Shown one piece after another: positions 41,766 to 51,600 of a stretch of 64,000 nucleotides of DNA. The first letter of the stretch is position 1. Every line of letters starts with the position of its first letter. The position numbers were made by a program, and so were the translations under genes. The stretch is from CAYZMH01 sp964479445. Lineage in GTDB: Bacteria > Bacteroidota > Bacteroidia > Bacteroidales > GCA-2748055. The DNA is taken from NCBI GenBank assembly GCA_964479445.1, contig CAYZMH010000001.1, positions 194,683-258,682 of the forward strand, in the 5' to 3' direction. The notes beneath the pieces were generated by a model that saw only the letters and a list, made by a program, of their open reading frames with translations, ran no database searches and had not been told where the DNA came from.

Positions 41766-43472
41766 ATGAAAAGGAACTTGTTGGGAACGATTGCGCTCAT
41801 TATGTTGAGTTATAGCATGTCTACGAATGTGCATGCATGCACTAATTACCTGGTAACACCAGGAGCCTCGGTTAACGGTTCGTCAATGATCACGTATGCG
41901 GCTGATGCCCATGTGCTGTATGGTGAATTGTATTTTACTCCGGCAGCGGATCATGCGCCGGGAACCATGCTGGAAGTTCATGAATGGGATACCGATAAAT
42001 ACCTGGGTAAGATTCCACAGGTTGCCCATACCTATTCGGTCGTCGGTAATATGAATGAACACCAGGTAGCCATAGGAGAGACAACCTTTACAGGAAGGGT
42101 GGAACTGAGGGATACTACCGGTATAATAGATTACGGCAGTTTAATGTATATCACCCTTCAACGGGCTAAAACCGCAAGGGAGGCTGTTAATATAATGGCA
42201 GAATTAGTGGATACCTACGGGTACTACAGTACGGGTGAATCGTTCTCTATATCAGACCCCAATGAAGTGTGGGTTATGGAAATGATCGGTAAAGGAACTG
42301 AAATGGTAACCGAAGGAAGAGGAAAGCGTGCCCGAACCTACAATAAGAACAAAGGGGCGGTCTGGGTTGCAGTAAAAATACCCGACGGATACGTTTCGGG
42401 ACATGCCAACCAGGCAAGGATCCGGCAGTTTCCACTGGATGATCCTGAAAATTGTCTCTATTCATCCGATGTGATCGATTTTGCCCGCGAGATGGGCTAT
42501 TATGAGGGAAGCAACGAAGATTTCAGTTTCTCGGATACCTATGCTCCAATTTCTTTTGGTGGAGCCCGGTTTTGTGACCTGCGGGTATGGACCTTCTTTA
42601 ACAAGGTAAATGATGAAATGGGTCAATACTGGGAATATGTAAAAGGACATGATCTCACCAACCGGATGCCGCTTTATATTAAGCCTAACCAAAAGATCTC
42701 CACCCATGATATGATGAACTTCATGCGGGACCACCTGGAGGGCACTCCGCTGGATATGCGAAAGGATGCAGGGGCCGGACCTTTTGAGCGGCCCTACCGC
42801 TGGCGCCCCCTTTACTGGGAAGTGGATGGTAAACAGTATTGCAATGAGAGAGCCACTGCCACCCAGCAAACCGGATTTTCCTTTGTAGCTGAAAGCCGGC
42901 CCGGCAAGGTGGATCACCTTGGTGGAATTCTTTGGTTCGGCGTGGATGATGCAGCCTCGACCGTATATGTTCCCATGTATTGCGGAATGACACGCGTACC
43001 GGAAAGCTATGCCGTTGGCAACGGTGATCTCCTGACCTATTCGGAAGATGCCGCTTTCTGGGCCTTTAATTTCGTGTCCAATTTTACCTATTTGCGATAC
43101 AATATGATGATCGAAGATGTGAAAGATGCCCAGAAGGCACTGGAGAAGCAATTTATCGAGGAGGTGCAGTCCATCGATAAGGCAGCAGCAGCGCTCCATG
43201 AAAAAGATCCTGAAGCAGCCAGGGAATTCGTTACCAATTATTCGGTAATGGCAGGTAATCAGACCGTGGAACGATGGAAAGAGCTGGGTAAATATCTGAT
43301 GGTTAAATATCTTGATGGAAATGTAAAGAAGGAAAAAGATGGAGAGTTCCTGCGCACTCCCACGGGTTACCCGGCACACCCCGACCAGCCTGGTTATCCT
43401 GAAAAATGGAAAAGAAATGTGGTAGAAGATACGGGCGATAAATTGCTTGTTCCGGAGGAAGAGGGGCACTAA
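41766..43472 (+). CDS. Secreted C69-family dipeptidase
   Basis: A 568-residue N-terminal-nucleophile hydrolase of the PepD/dipeptidase A family. A signal peptide of 24 residues ends in NVHA, and the next residue, Cys25 of CTNYLVTPGAS, is the catalytic nucleophile exposed by cleavage. GSSMITYAADAH, MNEHQVAIGETTFTGR, GESFSISDPNEVWVMEMIGKG and VAVKIPDGYVSGHANQARI follow the C69 pattern. It probably acts on peptides in the periplasm. The C-terminus (after about 480) is helical and ends in an acidic tail. It is monocistronic, with a long AT-rich upstream region. Confidence 0.9.
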   Translation: MKRNLLGTIALIMLSYSMSTNVHACTNYLVTPGASVNGSSMITYAADAHVLYGELYFTPAADHAPGTMLEVHEWDTDKYLGKIPQVAHTYSVVGNMNEHQVAIGETTFTGRVELRDTTGIIDYGSLMYITLQRAKTAREAVNIMAELVDTYGYYSTGESFSISDPNEVWVMEMIGKGTEMVTEGRGKRARTYNKNKGAVWVAVKIPDGYVSGHANQARIRQFPLDDPENCLYSSDVIDFAREMGYYEGSNEDFSFSDTYAPISFGGARFCDLRVWTFFNKVNDEMGQYWEYVKGHDLTNRMPLYIKPNQKISTHDMMNFMRDHLEGTPLDMRKDAGAGPFERPYRWRPLYWEVDGKQYCNERATATQQTGFSFVAESRPGKVDHLGGILWFGVDDAASTVYVPMYCGMTRVPESYAVGNGDLLTYSEDAAFWAFNFVSNFTYLRYNMMIEDVKDAQKALEKQFIEEVQSIDKAAAALHEKDPEAAREFVTNYSVMAGNQTVERWKELGKYLMVKYLDGNVKKEKDGEFLRTPTGYPAHPDQPGYPEKWKRNVVEDTGDKLLVPEEEGH

Positions 43473-43612
43473 ACAGAACAGGTATTAGTAACCAGTTCAT
43501 TACAAATCGATGAGGATGCTACATTGTTTAAAAAAAATTAGTTCATCTCGGAAAATATTTGTAATATTGCGACCTGTTAATTCGAGGCACATTTAAAAAA
43601 GATTTTTGCGAA

Positions 43613-43960
43613 ATGGACTTAATGAAGGTAGTGAACGAAGCATACGCGGTAGATCATGATTTTCCGGCATTTAGCGCCGGCGATACAATCACCGTTCATT
43701 ATAAAATCCGGGAAGGTAATAAAGAACGTATCCAGCAGTTTCGCGGTACTGTATTGCAGCGGAAAGGACACGGACATACGGAAACCTTCACTGTGCGTAA
43801 AATGTCTGGTAACGTGGGAGTTGAGCGTATCTTCCCCATTGCCTCCCCGTTCATTGACAAAATCCAGGTCAATAAGCGAGGCCGGGTAAGAAGAGCACGT
43901 ATCTTCTACCTGCGCGGACTTACCGGGAAAAGAGCACGTATCCAGGAAAGAAAATTCTAG
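43613..43960 (+). CDS. rplS: 50S ribosomal protein L19
   Basis: A 115-residue large-subunit protein at the 30S-50S interface. FSAGDTITVHYKIREGNKERIQQFRGTVLQRKGHG, ETFTVRKMSGNVGVERIFPIASPFIDKIQV and RARIFYLRGLTGKRARIQER are near-invariant L19 blocks. It stands alone here, without the rpsP-rimM-trmD genes found next to it in many bacteria. A strong terminator follows after 21 bases. Confidence 0.98.
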   Translation: MDLMKVVNEAYAVDHDFPAFSAGDTITVHYKIREGNKERIQQFRGTVLQRKGHGHTETFTVRKMSGNVGVERIFPIASPFIDKIQVNKRGRVRRARIFYLRGLTGKRARIQERKF

Positions 43961-43981
43961 CATATACCAGAGTCAAAAAAA

Positions 43982-44009
43982 GGTGTTCCATTACGGAGCA
44001 CCTTTTTTT
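43982..44009 (+). terminator. Terminator of rplS
   Basis: GGTGTTCC (43982-43989) pairs with GGAGCACC (43995-44002), including one G-U pair, and is followed by T7. A-rich sequence before the stem lets it serve the converging AsmA-like gene as well. Confidence 0.85.
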
Positions 44010-44025
44010 GTTCCTTCATAAGGCA

Positions 44026-46857
44026 TTATTTGTCAATTTTTTCTGCTTTGGCCCTTGCATTCTCAAGGATCCGGTCTGCCCTTTCGCGGGCTTCAGTTTT
44101 GAGATTCTCCGACTGCCTTTCTGCCTGGTTGACTAACTCTTCCGCCGCCTTTTGAGCTGCTATTTTTTTCAAAGGATTGTTCCCTGCATCCTCAGTGAGC
44201 TGATCTCCTTTTTTACGGGCTTCTTCAACGAGTTTCCTCCCGGCCTGATCGGCTTTTTTCATGATCCTGTCTGCCTCTTCTTCTGCCTCTGAAATGATTC
44301 TCTCCGCTTCCGCCGAGGCTTTTTCCCTTGCCTCATCCCCGACCTCTTCCACCTTTTCGCGGGCTTTATCTTCTACCTGCTCCCTGACGGTTGATCCGCC
44401 ATCACCGGCAAGACCGGGCAGGTCTGTGGTAATCCTGGGGTCTTCAAAATACCCGGTAATTCTTGCTTTAACTTCCAGGTAATCCGACTCCGGTAACTGA
44501 AGTCCTGCACTGCCAGCAAGGGCACTCAACCCGGAAATAACTTCGTTGGTGCCTGCACCAAGGTCCGTTCTTGCAATTTGCATATCCGCCACATAATCCA
44601 GGCTCTGATCGATGCCATGGGACCCGGAAATGCGCATCCGGGAATTCTCCACCTTAACATCGAAGGGTTGTACGATCACGCGTCCATCCCTTATGGTATA
44701 AGCGATATTTAATTCATCCGGGGCAAATTGTCTGAATTTATCATTCTTCAACAATTCACTGATGCGCACAAATGACTGGGTATTGTAAACGCGAAGATTC
44801 TCAGTGCGTATTCTCCCGCTTGAATTGATCGTCTCATACAATGGGGTTAAATCATTATTCATGGTAGTATTGAATTCAATGTCAGCTTCCATGGTACCCT
44901 GACAATATTTGGCCATGGGGGCCAGCGTTTCCACCGTCATGAACGTTTCATAGGAGGAAGAGATATCGATCTCCTTCATATCCAGCGACATCGCTGCATA
45001 CGGAAGATCCCCCCTTGTATCAACATTACCGGTGGTTACGATAGTTCCCTCCAGCAGTTCCATGGAGAGATTCTCCAGGGATGCTTTCCCATCTTCCAGC
45101 TCCATGCTGCCTTTGATATTCTCAACAAGCAGTTCTTCGTAATGAAGCTCCTTCAGATCCAGGTTGAGCGAAAGATTTAGGTTACGGGGAATTTTTACCG
45201 GCACTGCCTCCGATGTGTCCACAGCAACAGAGTCTGTTCCGGTTGCAACCGCTACCTCTTGATCATCTTCGATGGCTGTTGTATCGCCTCTAAGAAACGG
45301 ATTCAAATCCAGGTAAGAGGAGGAAACCTGCAGGGAACCATATACGGTTTCATCATTGAAAACATAAGGAATAAACTTCTCCAGCCTCCCGTTTAACTGA
45401 ATGTCGCTCTCCCCGATTTTGACGTCGAACCTGTCCATGTTTACATAACGCGGTGAGAAGGTAACCGAAACCGTGTCGAGCCTGATGGTTTGGGGAAGCT
45501 CTTCGGTATGAAGTTCCATCCCTGCAATGGATAATGATCCTTTTGCATTAACCTCTTCATACTGCTCCTGTTCAATATAGGACATTCGCGTATCAAGGGA
45601 CAGGTCGGTTTCAAGCAAGCCTGCTAACCGGATGCCTTCAAGGGGAACAATATCTGAAATTTGCGAGAAATCAATAACGCCATTCACATTCCCCTTGACG
45701 CGCAAATCGCTCATGGGAGTAGCCACATGGAAACCCATTTCAAAAGGATTCCCGGCTGCCAGGAAATACAGCCGGTTCAGATCCACCGTGGTGTTATCGG
45801 GTGTTGTTCCGTTAAAATCTGCCTTCAGGTCGATTGTGATGTCAGAAACTTCGCCCGGTAAATCGGTGTAGGAGAAATATCCCTCGGAAACACCAAGGTT
45901 GAGTGTTACATCGGGTAGAAGTGAATCGGTCATGGTACCGATTACCGTACCTTCAAGTTCGAGAGAACCACGGGTGGTGATACCTGCAAAGTCTTCCATG
46001 TAAACAGCCGGAACCAGGCCAAGCAGGGTCCTGAACCGGGCCTCCCTGGCATAATAGCGCAAATCCATGGCCATATCTCCATTGTCCATGAGCAGAACCT
46101 CCCCGTCTGCTCCGAGGGTGAGTCCGTTAAACCGGATCTCGTTTTTCTTCAACCGGTAGAGGTTATTCACCAGATCTGCAGCTGCATGGAGATCCAGCAT
46201 CAGCTCTCCCTGTTTTACATAGGAGACCCCCCCGACCTGTGCCGACAGACCGGAGGCCAGCATATTCACGTACATGTCTGTTTGATCCATGGAGAAATCC
46301 CCTCTCACCAGCAGGTTAAAATCCTCAATCTGTACCTCCATCTCTGCAGGTGCATCCCGGTAGATCAGCCTCCCCCCTTTGATCTGAAATTCCTTTAACC
46401 GTATCCCTTTGGAGGGTGCAGTACCATCCTTGTCTTCCGGCTCCTTTTTAGACACCTCTTCCTCTCCTTCCGGAAAGATATCATAGCTGGCCGTACCATC
46501 GCTGAGCACCCTGGCCATGATCACCGGCCGGTCCAGGATAATCTTTTCCACCACGATATCGCCTGATATCGCACTTCCCAGGTCAACCCGGAAATCAAAC
46601 ATCTCCAGGCTAACAATGGTATCCCCTTCAAATGGAGCATCTCCGGTAACCGTTAGACCCTTCAGGCCCACACTCAGATCGGGAAATCCCCTGATCAGCG
46701 AAACACTGAACCTCTCCCATTCCACGGTGGCTTCCACCTGTTGATTTACCTGGTTCCTGACAAATTGCCGGATCTTTGATTTAAAAAGGAAAGGAGTTGC
46801 TATCATCAGTAAGATCAAAACCCCCAGTACGATGGCTATAATACGAACAGCTTTTTT
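44026..46857 (-). CDS. AsmA-family protein with C-terminal coiled-coil tail
   Basis: A 943-residue protein anchored by one N-terminal membrane segment (AVRIIAIVLGVLILLMIATPFLF), with a large periplasmic repeat structure of beta-strands. AsmA marks are VEWERFSVSLIRGFPDLSVGLKGLTV near the start and LRVYNTQSFVRISELLKNDKF in the C-terminal AsmA domain, with MELLEGTIVTTGNVDTRGDLPYAAMSL before it. AsmA-like proteins are thought to bridge the membranes for phospholipid transport. The last 130 or so residues are a highly charged Ala/Glu/Lys helix (EKVEEVGDEAREKASAEAE and similar), unusual for the family. A TTG-initiated longer frame is ruled out by an exact -7 box that covers it, so ATG 46857 is the start. 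Confidence 0.85.
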   Translation of the reverse strand, partial: KKAVRIIAIVLGVLILLMIATPFLFKSKIRQFVRNQVNQQVEATVEWERFSVSLIRGFPDLSVGLKGLTVTGDAPFEGDTIVSLEMFDFRVDLGSAISGDIVVEKIILDRPVIMARVLSDGTASYDIFPEGEEEVSKKEPEDKDGTAPSKGIRLKEFQIKGGRLIYRDAPAEMEVQIEDFNLLVRGDFSMDQTDMYVNMLASGLSAQVGGVSYVKQGELMLDLHAAADLVNNLYRLKKNEIRFNGLTLGADGEVLLMDNGDMAMDLRYYAREARFRTLLGLVPAVYMEDFAGITTRGSLELEGTVIGTMTDSLLPDVTLNLGVSEGYFSYTDLPGEVSDITIDLKADFNGTTPDNTTVDLNRLYFLAAGNPFEMGFHVATPMSDLRVKGNVNGVIDFSQISDIVPLEGIRLAGLLETDLSLDTRMSYIEQEQYEEVNAKGSLSIAGMELHTEELPQTIRLDTVSVTFSPRYVNMDRFDVKIGESDIQLNGRLEKFIPYVFNDETVYGSLQVSSSYLDLNPFLRGDTTAIEDDQEVAVATGTDSVAVDTSEAVPVKIPRNLNLSLNLDLKELHYEELLVENIKGSMELEDGKASLENLSMELLEGTIVTTGNVDTRGDLPYAAMSLDMKEIDISSSYETFMTVETLAPMAKYCQGTMEADIEFNTTMNNDLTPLYETINSSGRIRTENLRVYNTQSFVRISELLKNDKFRQFAPDELNIAYTIRDGRVIVQPFDVKVENSRMRISGSHGIDQSLDYVADMQIARTDLGAGTNEVISGLSALAGSAGLQLPESDYLEVKARITGYFEDPRITTDLPGLAGDGGSTVREQVEDKAREKVEEVGDEAREKASAEAERIISEAEEEADRIMKKADQAGRKLVEEARKKGDQLTEDAGNNPLKKIAAQKAAEELVNQAERQSENLKTEARERADRILENARAKAEKIDK

Positions 46858-46878
46858 CATAAGTTCTAATCTTTGTAT

Positions 46879-46886
46879 CAAATGTA
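46879..46886 (-). promoter_or_regulatory. Promoter -7 box of the AsmA-like gene
   Basis: Minus strand TACATTTG, an exact TAnnTTTG match, with a TTG 23 bases upstream (46912-46910). It lies 21 bases before ATG 46857 and overlaps the apparent TTG start of the longer frame. Confidence 0.6.
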
Positions 46887-46984
46887 CGAATTCATTAAAA
46901 AGTGTTGCTCAAGTTTATCTTTATCATTAAATTTGCACCTGCTTTTCAGACCACTACCCGGTGTACTGAAACAGCAGAGAACAC

Positions 46985-47061
46985 GGACTAGTAGCTCAAC
47001 TGGATAGAGCACCTGACTACGGATCAGGAGGTTGAGGGTTCGAATCCTTCCTAGTTCACCA
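46985..47061 (+). tRNA. tRNA-Arg (anticodon ACG)
   Basis: The 77-base cloverleaf is complete. The acceptor GGACTAG pairs with CTAGTTC, the D-arm has AGCTCAACTGGATAGAGC, the anticodon stem CCTGA/TCAGG encloses the loop CTACGGA with anticodon ACG, and the T-arm is GAGGGTTCGAATCCTTC. The discriminator is A and CCA is encoded (47059-47061). The A34 would need conversion to inosine by TadA to read all CGN codons it serves. It is transcribed alone and followed by a terminator. Confidence 0.95.
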
Positions 47062-47071
47062 CGCCCTACCG

Positions 47072-47097
47072 ACCCGGCTGCCATGCCGGGTTTTTTT
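47072..47097 (+). terminator. Terminator after tRNA-Arg
   Basis: ACCCGGC (47072-47078) pairs with GCCGGGT (47085-47091) and is followed by a T tract to 47097, 11 bases after the CCA end. Between it and 47317 I see no further gene. Confidence 0.85.
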
Positions 47098-47316
47098 ATG
47101 ATATATGGTTTGAATCCGGCATGCCATCGTGATTTCATTTACACGGAACGACCCTCCGTGTGTCTGACATTAAATTTATGAAATAGTTACCAATTCCAGC
47201 TTCGCATTACCCGAAATATGCCCTGTCTGCTCAGATTTTCATCGTTTCCGACACAATATGGCAACTTCGGCATTAACAATTCTGGGAGCGAGCTGTTATT
47301 CAGAAAAAGGATTATT

Positions 47317-47640
47317 ATGGAACTTTCAAGGAGAAAATGTGTACCATGCGAAGGCGGAGTGCCGCCACTGAAGGAAGATCAGATCATGGAATACCTGTCA
47401 GTTGTAAACCAGGGATGGGTTGCTAAACACAATAAAAAAATCGAACGCGAGTTCAATTTCGTGAACTTCAAACATACCATGGATTTTGTCAACAAGGTGG
47501 CAGATATCGCCGAAGAGGAGGGACACCACCCCGATATGCATGTATCCTATGGAAAAGTTTCCATTGAATTATGGACCCATGCTATCGGCGGACTTTCGGA
47601 AAATGATTTTATCCTGGCTGCAAAAATTGATAAAATATAA
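47317..47640 (+). CDS. phhB: 4a-hydroxytetrahydrobiopterin dehydratase (pterin carbinolamine dehydratase)
   Basis: A 107-residue cytosolic enzyme that dehydrates 4a-hydroxytetrahydropterin to recycle the cofactor. Its active-site motif is GHHPDM with His70 and His71, and the third His lies in LWTHAIGGL (His88). REFNFVNFKHTMDFVNKVADIAEEEGHHPD is the conserved core. No aromatic amino acid hydroxylase is nearby, so in this organism it may act in molybdopterin or folate-like metabolism. The frame is open from 47218, but the family N-terminus begins at 47317. Confidence 0.9.
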   Translation: MELSRRKCVPCEGGVPPLKEDQIMEYLSVVNQGWVAKHNKKIEREFNFVNFKHTMDFVNKVADIAEEEGHHPDMHVSYGKVSIELWTHAIGGLSENDFILAAKIDKI

Positions 47641-47650
47641 TTGTATTAGC

Positions 47651-48490
47651 TTATATTTTATCGTTCTTTTCAGTAATAAACCCGGTAATCAGGTAGTTGG
47701 GCACCTCTTCAAAATAAATGTTCTCTGCATTGATCCTCGGATGCCGGATCTGGTCCAAAAGTTCCCCGGGCTGCCGCCTGATATCGGTAAAACGTTGGTT
47801 CCCCTGTTTTGCCGTGTTGCTCTTCCGGGATTCCGTAAGCACATAAACAGGTACGTTGAACTCCTGAGCTGCCAGTACGATCTGTAAAGAACCGGTCTTG
47901 TTGATAAAGGAAGTGGGATTCATCTGGTCGGCTGCAAGGATTACAAAGTCGGTCTGTGGCATAACCGCTCCTGCCGCTGCATCCGTAATAAGGGTAACCC
48001 GGTATCCCTGCTCAGCCAAATCATGTGCCTGGATCCGTCCCTCCTCGGCCGGGGCTGATAGTGTCTGGTAAAAAGAGACTCCCTCGGTTCGTTCCGAAAG
48101 CACCCGGAACACCTCCCTGATTGTTCCGCTGTTGCTGTGCAGCAGCAGCCTGGAATCTTTCAGATCGACTATCTTTTCCAGGTTGCGCGCCATCAGGTAC
48201 GGCGCCCGCTCCCAGAAATTGCGGTAATCCGAAATAAACGCCAGGTAATTCTGCGGGTAGGCTGCCGGCGTAACGTTATGGGATAGAATCAGTTCGTCGC
48301 AGAAATGCCGGATAACGGCAAACATCTCCATTCTTCTGCGTATTTCTGTGATATATCTCATGAACGTCTCCGCATCCAGATCTGTCTGCAGCAGCTCCTT
48401 TTCAAGTTCAATGATCAACCTTTTCAGCAGCGTAACCGAGCCAGAAAGGTTATCGTCAATAATCTGTTGAATAGAAACCGGTAGTTTCAT
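47651..48490 (-). CDS. Initiation factor 2B-like (IF-2B/MtnA superfamily) protein
   Basis: A 279-residue protein of the eIF2B alpha/beta/delta and methylthioribose-1-phosphate isomerase superfamily. Helical N-terminal half (about 1-110) is followed by a Rossmann-like half with LLHSNSGTIREVF, FYQTLSAPAEEGRIQAHDLAEQGYRV, LITDAAAGAVMPQTDFVILAADQM and NKTGSLQIVLAAQEFNVPVYVLTESRK. The cysteine and aspartate of the MtnA catalytic pair are not clear: the expected Cys position is Leu or Ser, and the Asp in AADQM is kept. The substrate is likely a phosphorylated ribose derivative, or none. The frame runs to 48544, but a TACATTTA box at 48514-48521 favours ATG 48490. It converges on phhB. Confidence 0.75.
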   Translation of the reverse strand: MKLPVSIQQIIDDNLSGSVTLLKRLIIELEKELLQTDLDAETFMRYITEIRRRMEMFAVIRHFCDELILSHNVTPAAYPQNYLAFISDYRNFWERAPYLMARNLEKIVDLKDSRLLLHSNSGTIREVFRVLSERTEGVSFYQTLSAPAEEGRIQAHDLAEQGYRVTLITDAAAGAVMPQTDFVILAADQMNPTSFINKTGSLQIVLAAQEFNVPVYVLTESRKSNTAKQGNQRFTDIRRQPGELLDQIRHPRINAENIYFEEVPNYLITGFITEKNDKI

Positions 48491-48687
48491 CAGCCAGTGA
48501 TTTTTCGCCTGTATAAATGTAAGACCTTTCATCAGAAATGACAATTTCCTGGCACTGTTGCGCGGTGGGAAGGCGGTGTGTCTGTTAATCCGGGATGAAT
48601 CTGACCAGTCCCCCGGATTCCTGTGTTCTGAACCTCCCCCTGCTAGTTTTGTTAACCGATACCTGTTGTCGGTTTTTCGCTGGTGGG

Positions 48688-51600
48688 TTAGCGGCGGGTC
48701 ACTTTCACCCTGAAGGGCTCAAACAATCCATAGTCCTCCAGGTCATAGGCTACCCCGGAGGGTTGCGTTTCCGGTGCAGAGTGAAAGCTGCGGGGAGTGA
48801 CAATGCCCCTGTGACTGACATTATGATGGGGACCCAACAGGTTTTTCAGGGATCCGTAAACTTCCACGGCGAGCCTGTTTTCGCCGCGTCGCAGGTATTC
48901 TTCTATACGGAGCTCGTAGGGCGGCGCAAAGATTTGTCCCGCTTTTTGTCCGTTTACATATACCACCGCAAGCGCCCCGTTCCAATTACGAAGGATCACT
49001 TTGGCCATTTCATGCCGGCCCGGTGTTACCATGGCTGTGTATCGAAACGAAGAACTGTAGAAGGGGTAACCCTGCTCTTTCCAGGAACCGTAGCTGTTTT
49101 CCATCTGTTTTGTTATCAGCCATCCCTTATCAAGAGCAACCACATCAAAAGAACCTTTCAGGTAGACCGGCTCAAGCTCTGCATGAACCGACATGGGGTG
49201 CACTGAAATCCGGATCATATTTTCACCAGTCCGGAGCTCTCCTTCAAGATCAAATACCCCGAAATTTTTATCCAGCCACCATACACCGGGAATTTGTTCA
49301 AGGATCCTGCCATTGATGCTTACCTGGTAAAGCCAGGGTTTTTCCACCACCAGTTTCATGGGGGTCTCTTTCATATCGGTGTCCAGGTAAAAGGGGTATT
49401 CCGCTGTAAATCCCGTTCCGGGCGGAAAGGTATCGCGCTCCACGATCTCTTGCCTGAACTGTGAAGAGGAGGCCCACGGATTACCGGAAAACCCGTGCTG
49501 TTTGAATATTTCGGTTTGTGCCTCGTAAAAATACATCTGGTCGTATTTTCTACGTCCTATGGTAAGGAAACAATAATCCAGGTTCAGCACATTCTCTTCA
49601 ACTGGTTTGATCTCCGTATCTTCCAATAAGATGTTATACTCCTTTCCTCTCCAGGATGCAGGTCGCCGGTTCTTTCCGCGGATCTCCTCTTCCCCGATAA
49701 AAAGCAACTTGCTACCGGCGGGCGGAAGATCCACATCGAAGCTGGCAATGCCGCTTGTAACCACGCAGGGATAGGCATAGACCTCGCCTGTAAACAGGTC
49801 CAGCTCGGCAATATCCCTGCCCTGCATGTTGATACGGGCATGAGCGCTCTCCGAGGGATGATTATTTACAAGGAACATCAACTGACCGTCGTTCAGAATG
49901 CGACGTTGATGAAACAGGGTTCCCCCCTCCTGCTCAACCATGATCAGCTCATCGCTCTGCAGGTAATTTAAGAGCCTGGGGTCATTGCATCCTGACAGGC
50001 TTAACCATTGATCACCGAATTCAACAGACCAGTCCCTGAATTTCGTGGTTGGGTTACCGTTGATGTACCGTGGTGGCCGGCACAGTGCCACCACCCTTCC
50101 ACCATCTCTGAGATAGTTTTCCAGTAAAACGGTGGTCGCTTTATTCAGGTTTTCCAATCCTTCTGGCAGGACTATGTAACTGTATTGCTGTTCTCCGACC
50201 ACCAACTTACCGTTCTCAATCCGGCCGTGATCTCTGAGGACATTCTCGCTTCCCAGGTCATATTCTACCTGCTGCTGTTCCAATTCAAGCAGTAACCGGT
50301 TGAAATTATTTTTAAGAATATTCAGGGCTGACAGGTCATCGTCAATAGCGTAATGCATCCATGCAGTGGTGGTTGGTTCCAGTACAAGAATGCGCTGGTG
50401 CTGTTCACCTGAGCTGAGGGCCAGGGATAACCTTCCGTAATAGTCTGTAAGAGAATTGTACTCATCCCACCAGGGTACATGGTATGAGAATGATTGGGGG
50501 AAATCATGCTTTCTTTCACCCGTCAGCGTTTGATAGGATAAGTGCTGGTTCATAAAATTCACACCGAGAACATACTGCCAGTCGCCATTGCGTTTCATAT
50601 CTTCAAAAGAGAGTTCCCAGCCGGAGGCTCCATATGTCTCACTTAACCTGCGCGTTTTGCCCAATTGGTTGGCAATGCTGTTTAGTTCTCTGACAGCCCT
50701 GATGTTCCCAAACTGATCGGGTCTTAATTCGTAGTTATTAAACAGCATATCAATACCCGGCAACTGGTGCCAGGCATACATGGCCATATTGTCGGGCACG
50801 TGATCAGGAACAGGCCAGGTGTGTTCCCAGTAATGACCTGTCCAGTCCAGGTCCCTCTCCTCCGTGTAGGTGTGCCAGGGTTTAGACCATCGTTCGATGA
50901 ATAGTTCCAGTAGCAACTGATAGTAGTTGTGCCTTACCCTGCGAAAATCGCCCCGGTTTTCAAGCAACGAAACCAGGTGGGGTGGCAGCGCATATCCCCA
51001 CCGCTCTTCAAATCGTTCGTAGAGATCCGGAGTCCATCGTATCGCGTTTTGATGTCCTGAGGTTGCTATGTGGGGTTCATCGGTAAATACACCCGGGACA
51101 ATCCCTCCGAACTCCTGGTTAATAGCCTGTTCGTATCCGTTCATGGTCACCTCTATGAACTTTTCGGTGACTCCGGGTTTGATAAGGTCTACGTAGGAAT
51201 ATCCGGCATACCAGTCCGAAGATTCATAGCTGAGCAGCTCAAATAAGAGAAAGGATCCTTGTTCTCCTTCCCATTTTTCCCAATTCCGGGTTATTTCAGA
51301 CATCTCCTTGTTATCCTTAAAGATATGAAGATATTCCCGGGAGGTATCTGGTTGTAATATCGACTGTCGGTGCAACTTCAGCATCTGTCCCTCATTATAA
51401 GAGGAAGGCATTTCAGAAGCCACATGTCCACCGGCAAATCCACTTGGAAACGAGTATTCATCATAGAGCCACAGGTACATACCCAGCCTGTCTGCTCGTT
51501 TCATGGCATATTCCACCAGATCGAACCACTCCCCGGAGAGGTATCCGGTAATCAGTCCGTGCCGCGGATGTATAAATACCCCGCCGAAACCCCTGTCATG

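Noticed and set aside
41594..41815. A 73-codon plus-strand frame before the C69 dipeptidase
   Set aside because: It overlaps the dipeptidase signal peptide in another frame, has a Lys/Tyr-rich composition that matches AT-rich intergenic DNA, and lacks a recognisable motif.
42462..43469. A 335-codon minus-strand frame opposite the C69 dipeptidase
   Set aside because: It mirrors the dipeptidase coding sequence and has no family motif. The dipeptidase has a clear catalytic Cys and a signal peptide.
46878..47138. An 86-codon minus-strand frame across tRNA-Arg
   Set aside because: It crosses a complete tRNA, its terminator and the promoter of the AsmA-like gene, so it cannot be a protein gene.
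48595..49206. A 203-codon plus-strand frame opposite the GH106-like gene
   Set aside because: It is antisense to the C-terminal carbohydrate-binding part of a good gene and shows no domain of its own.
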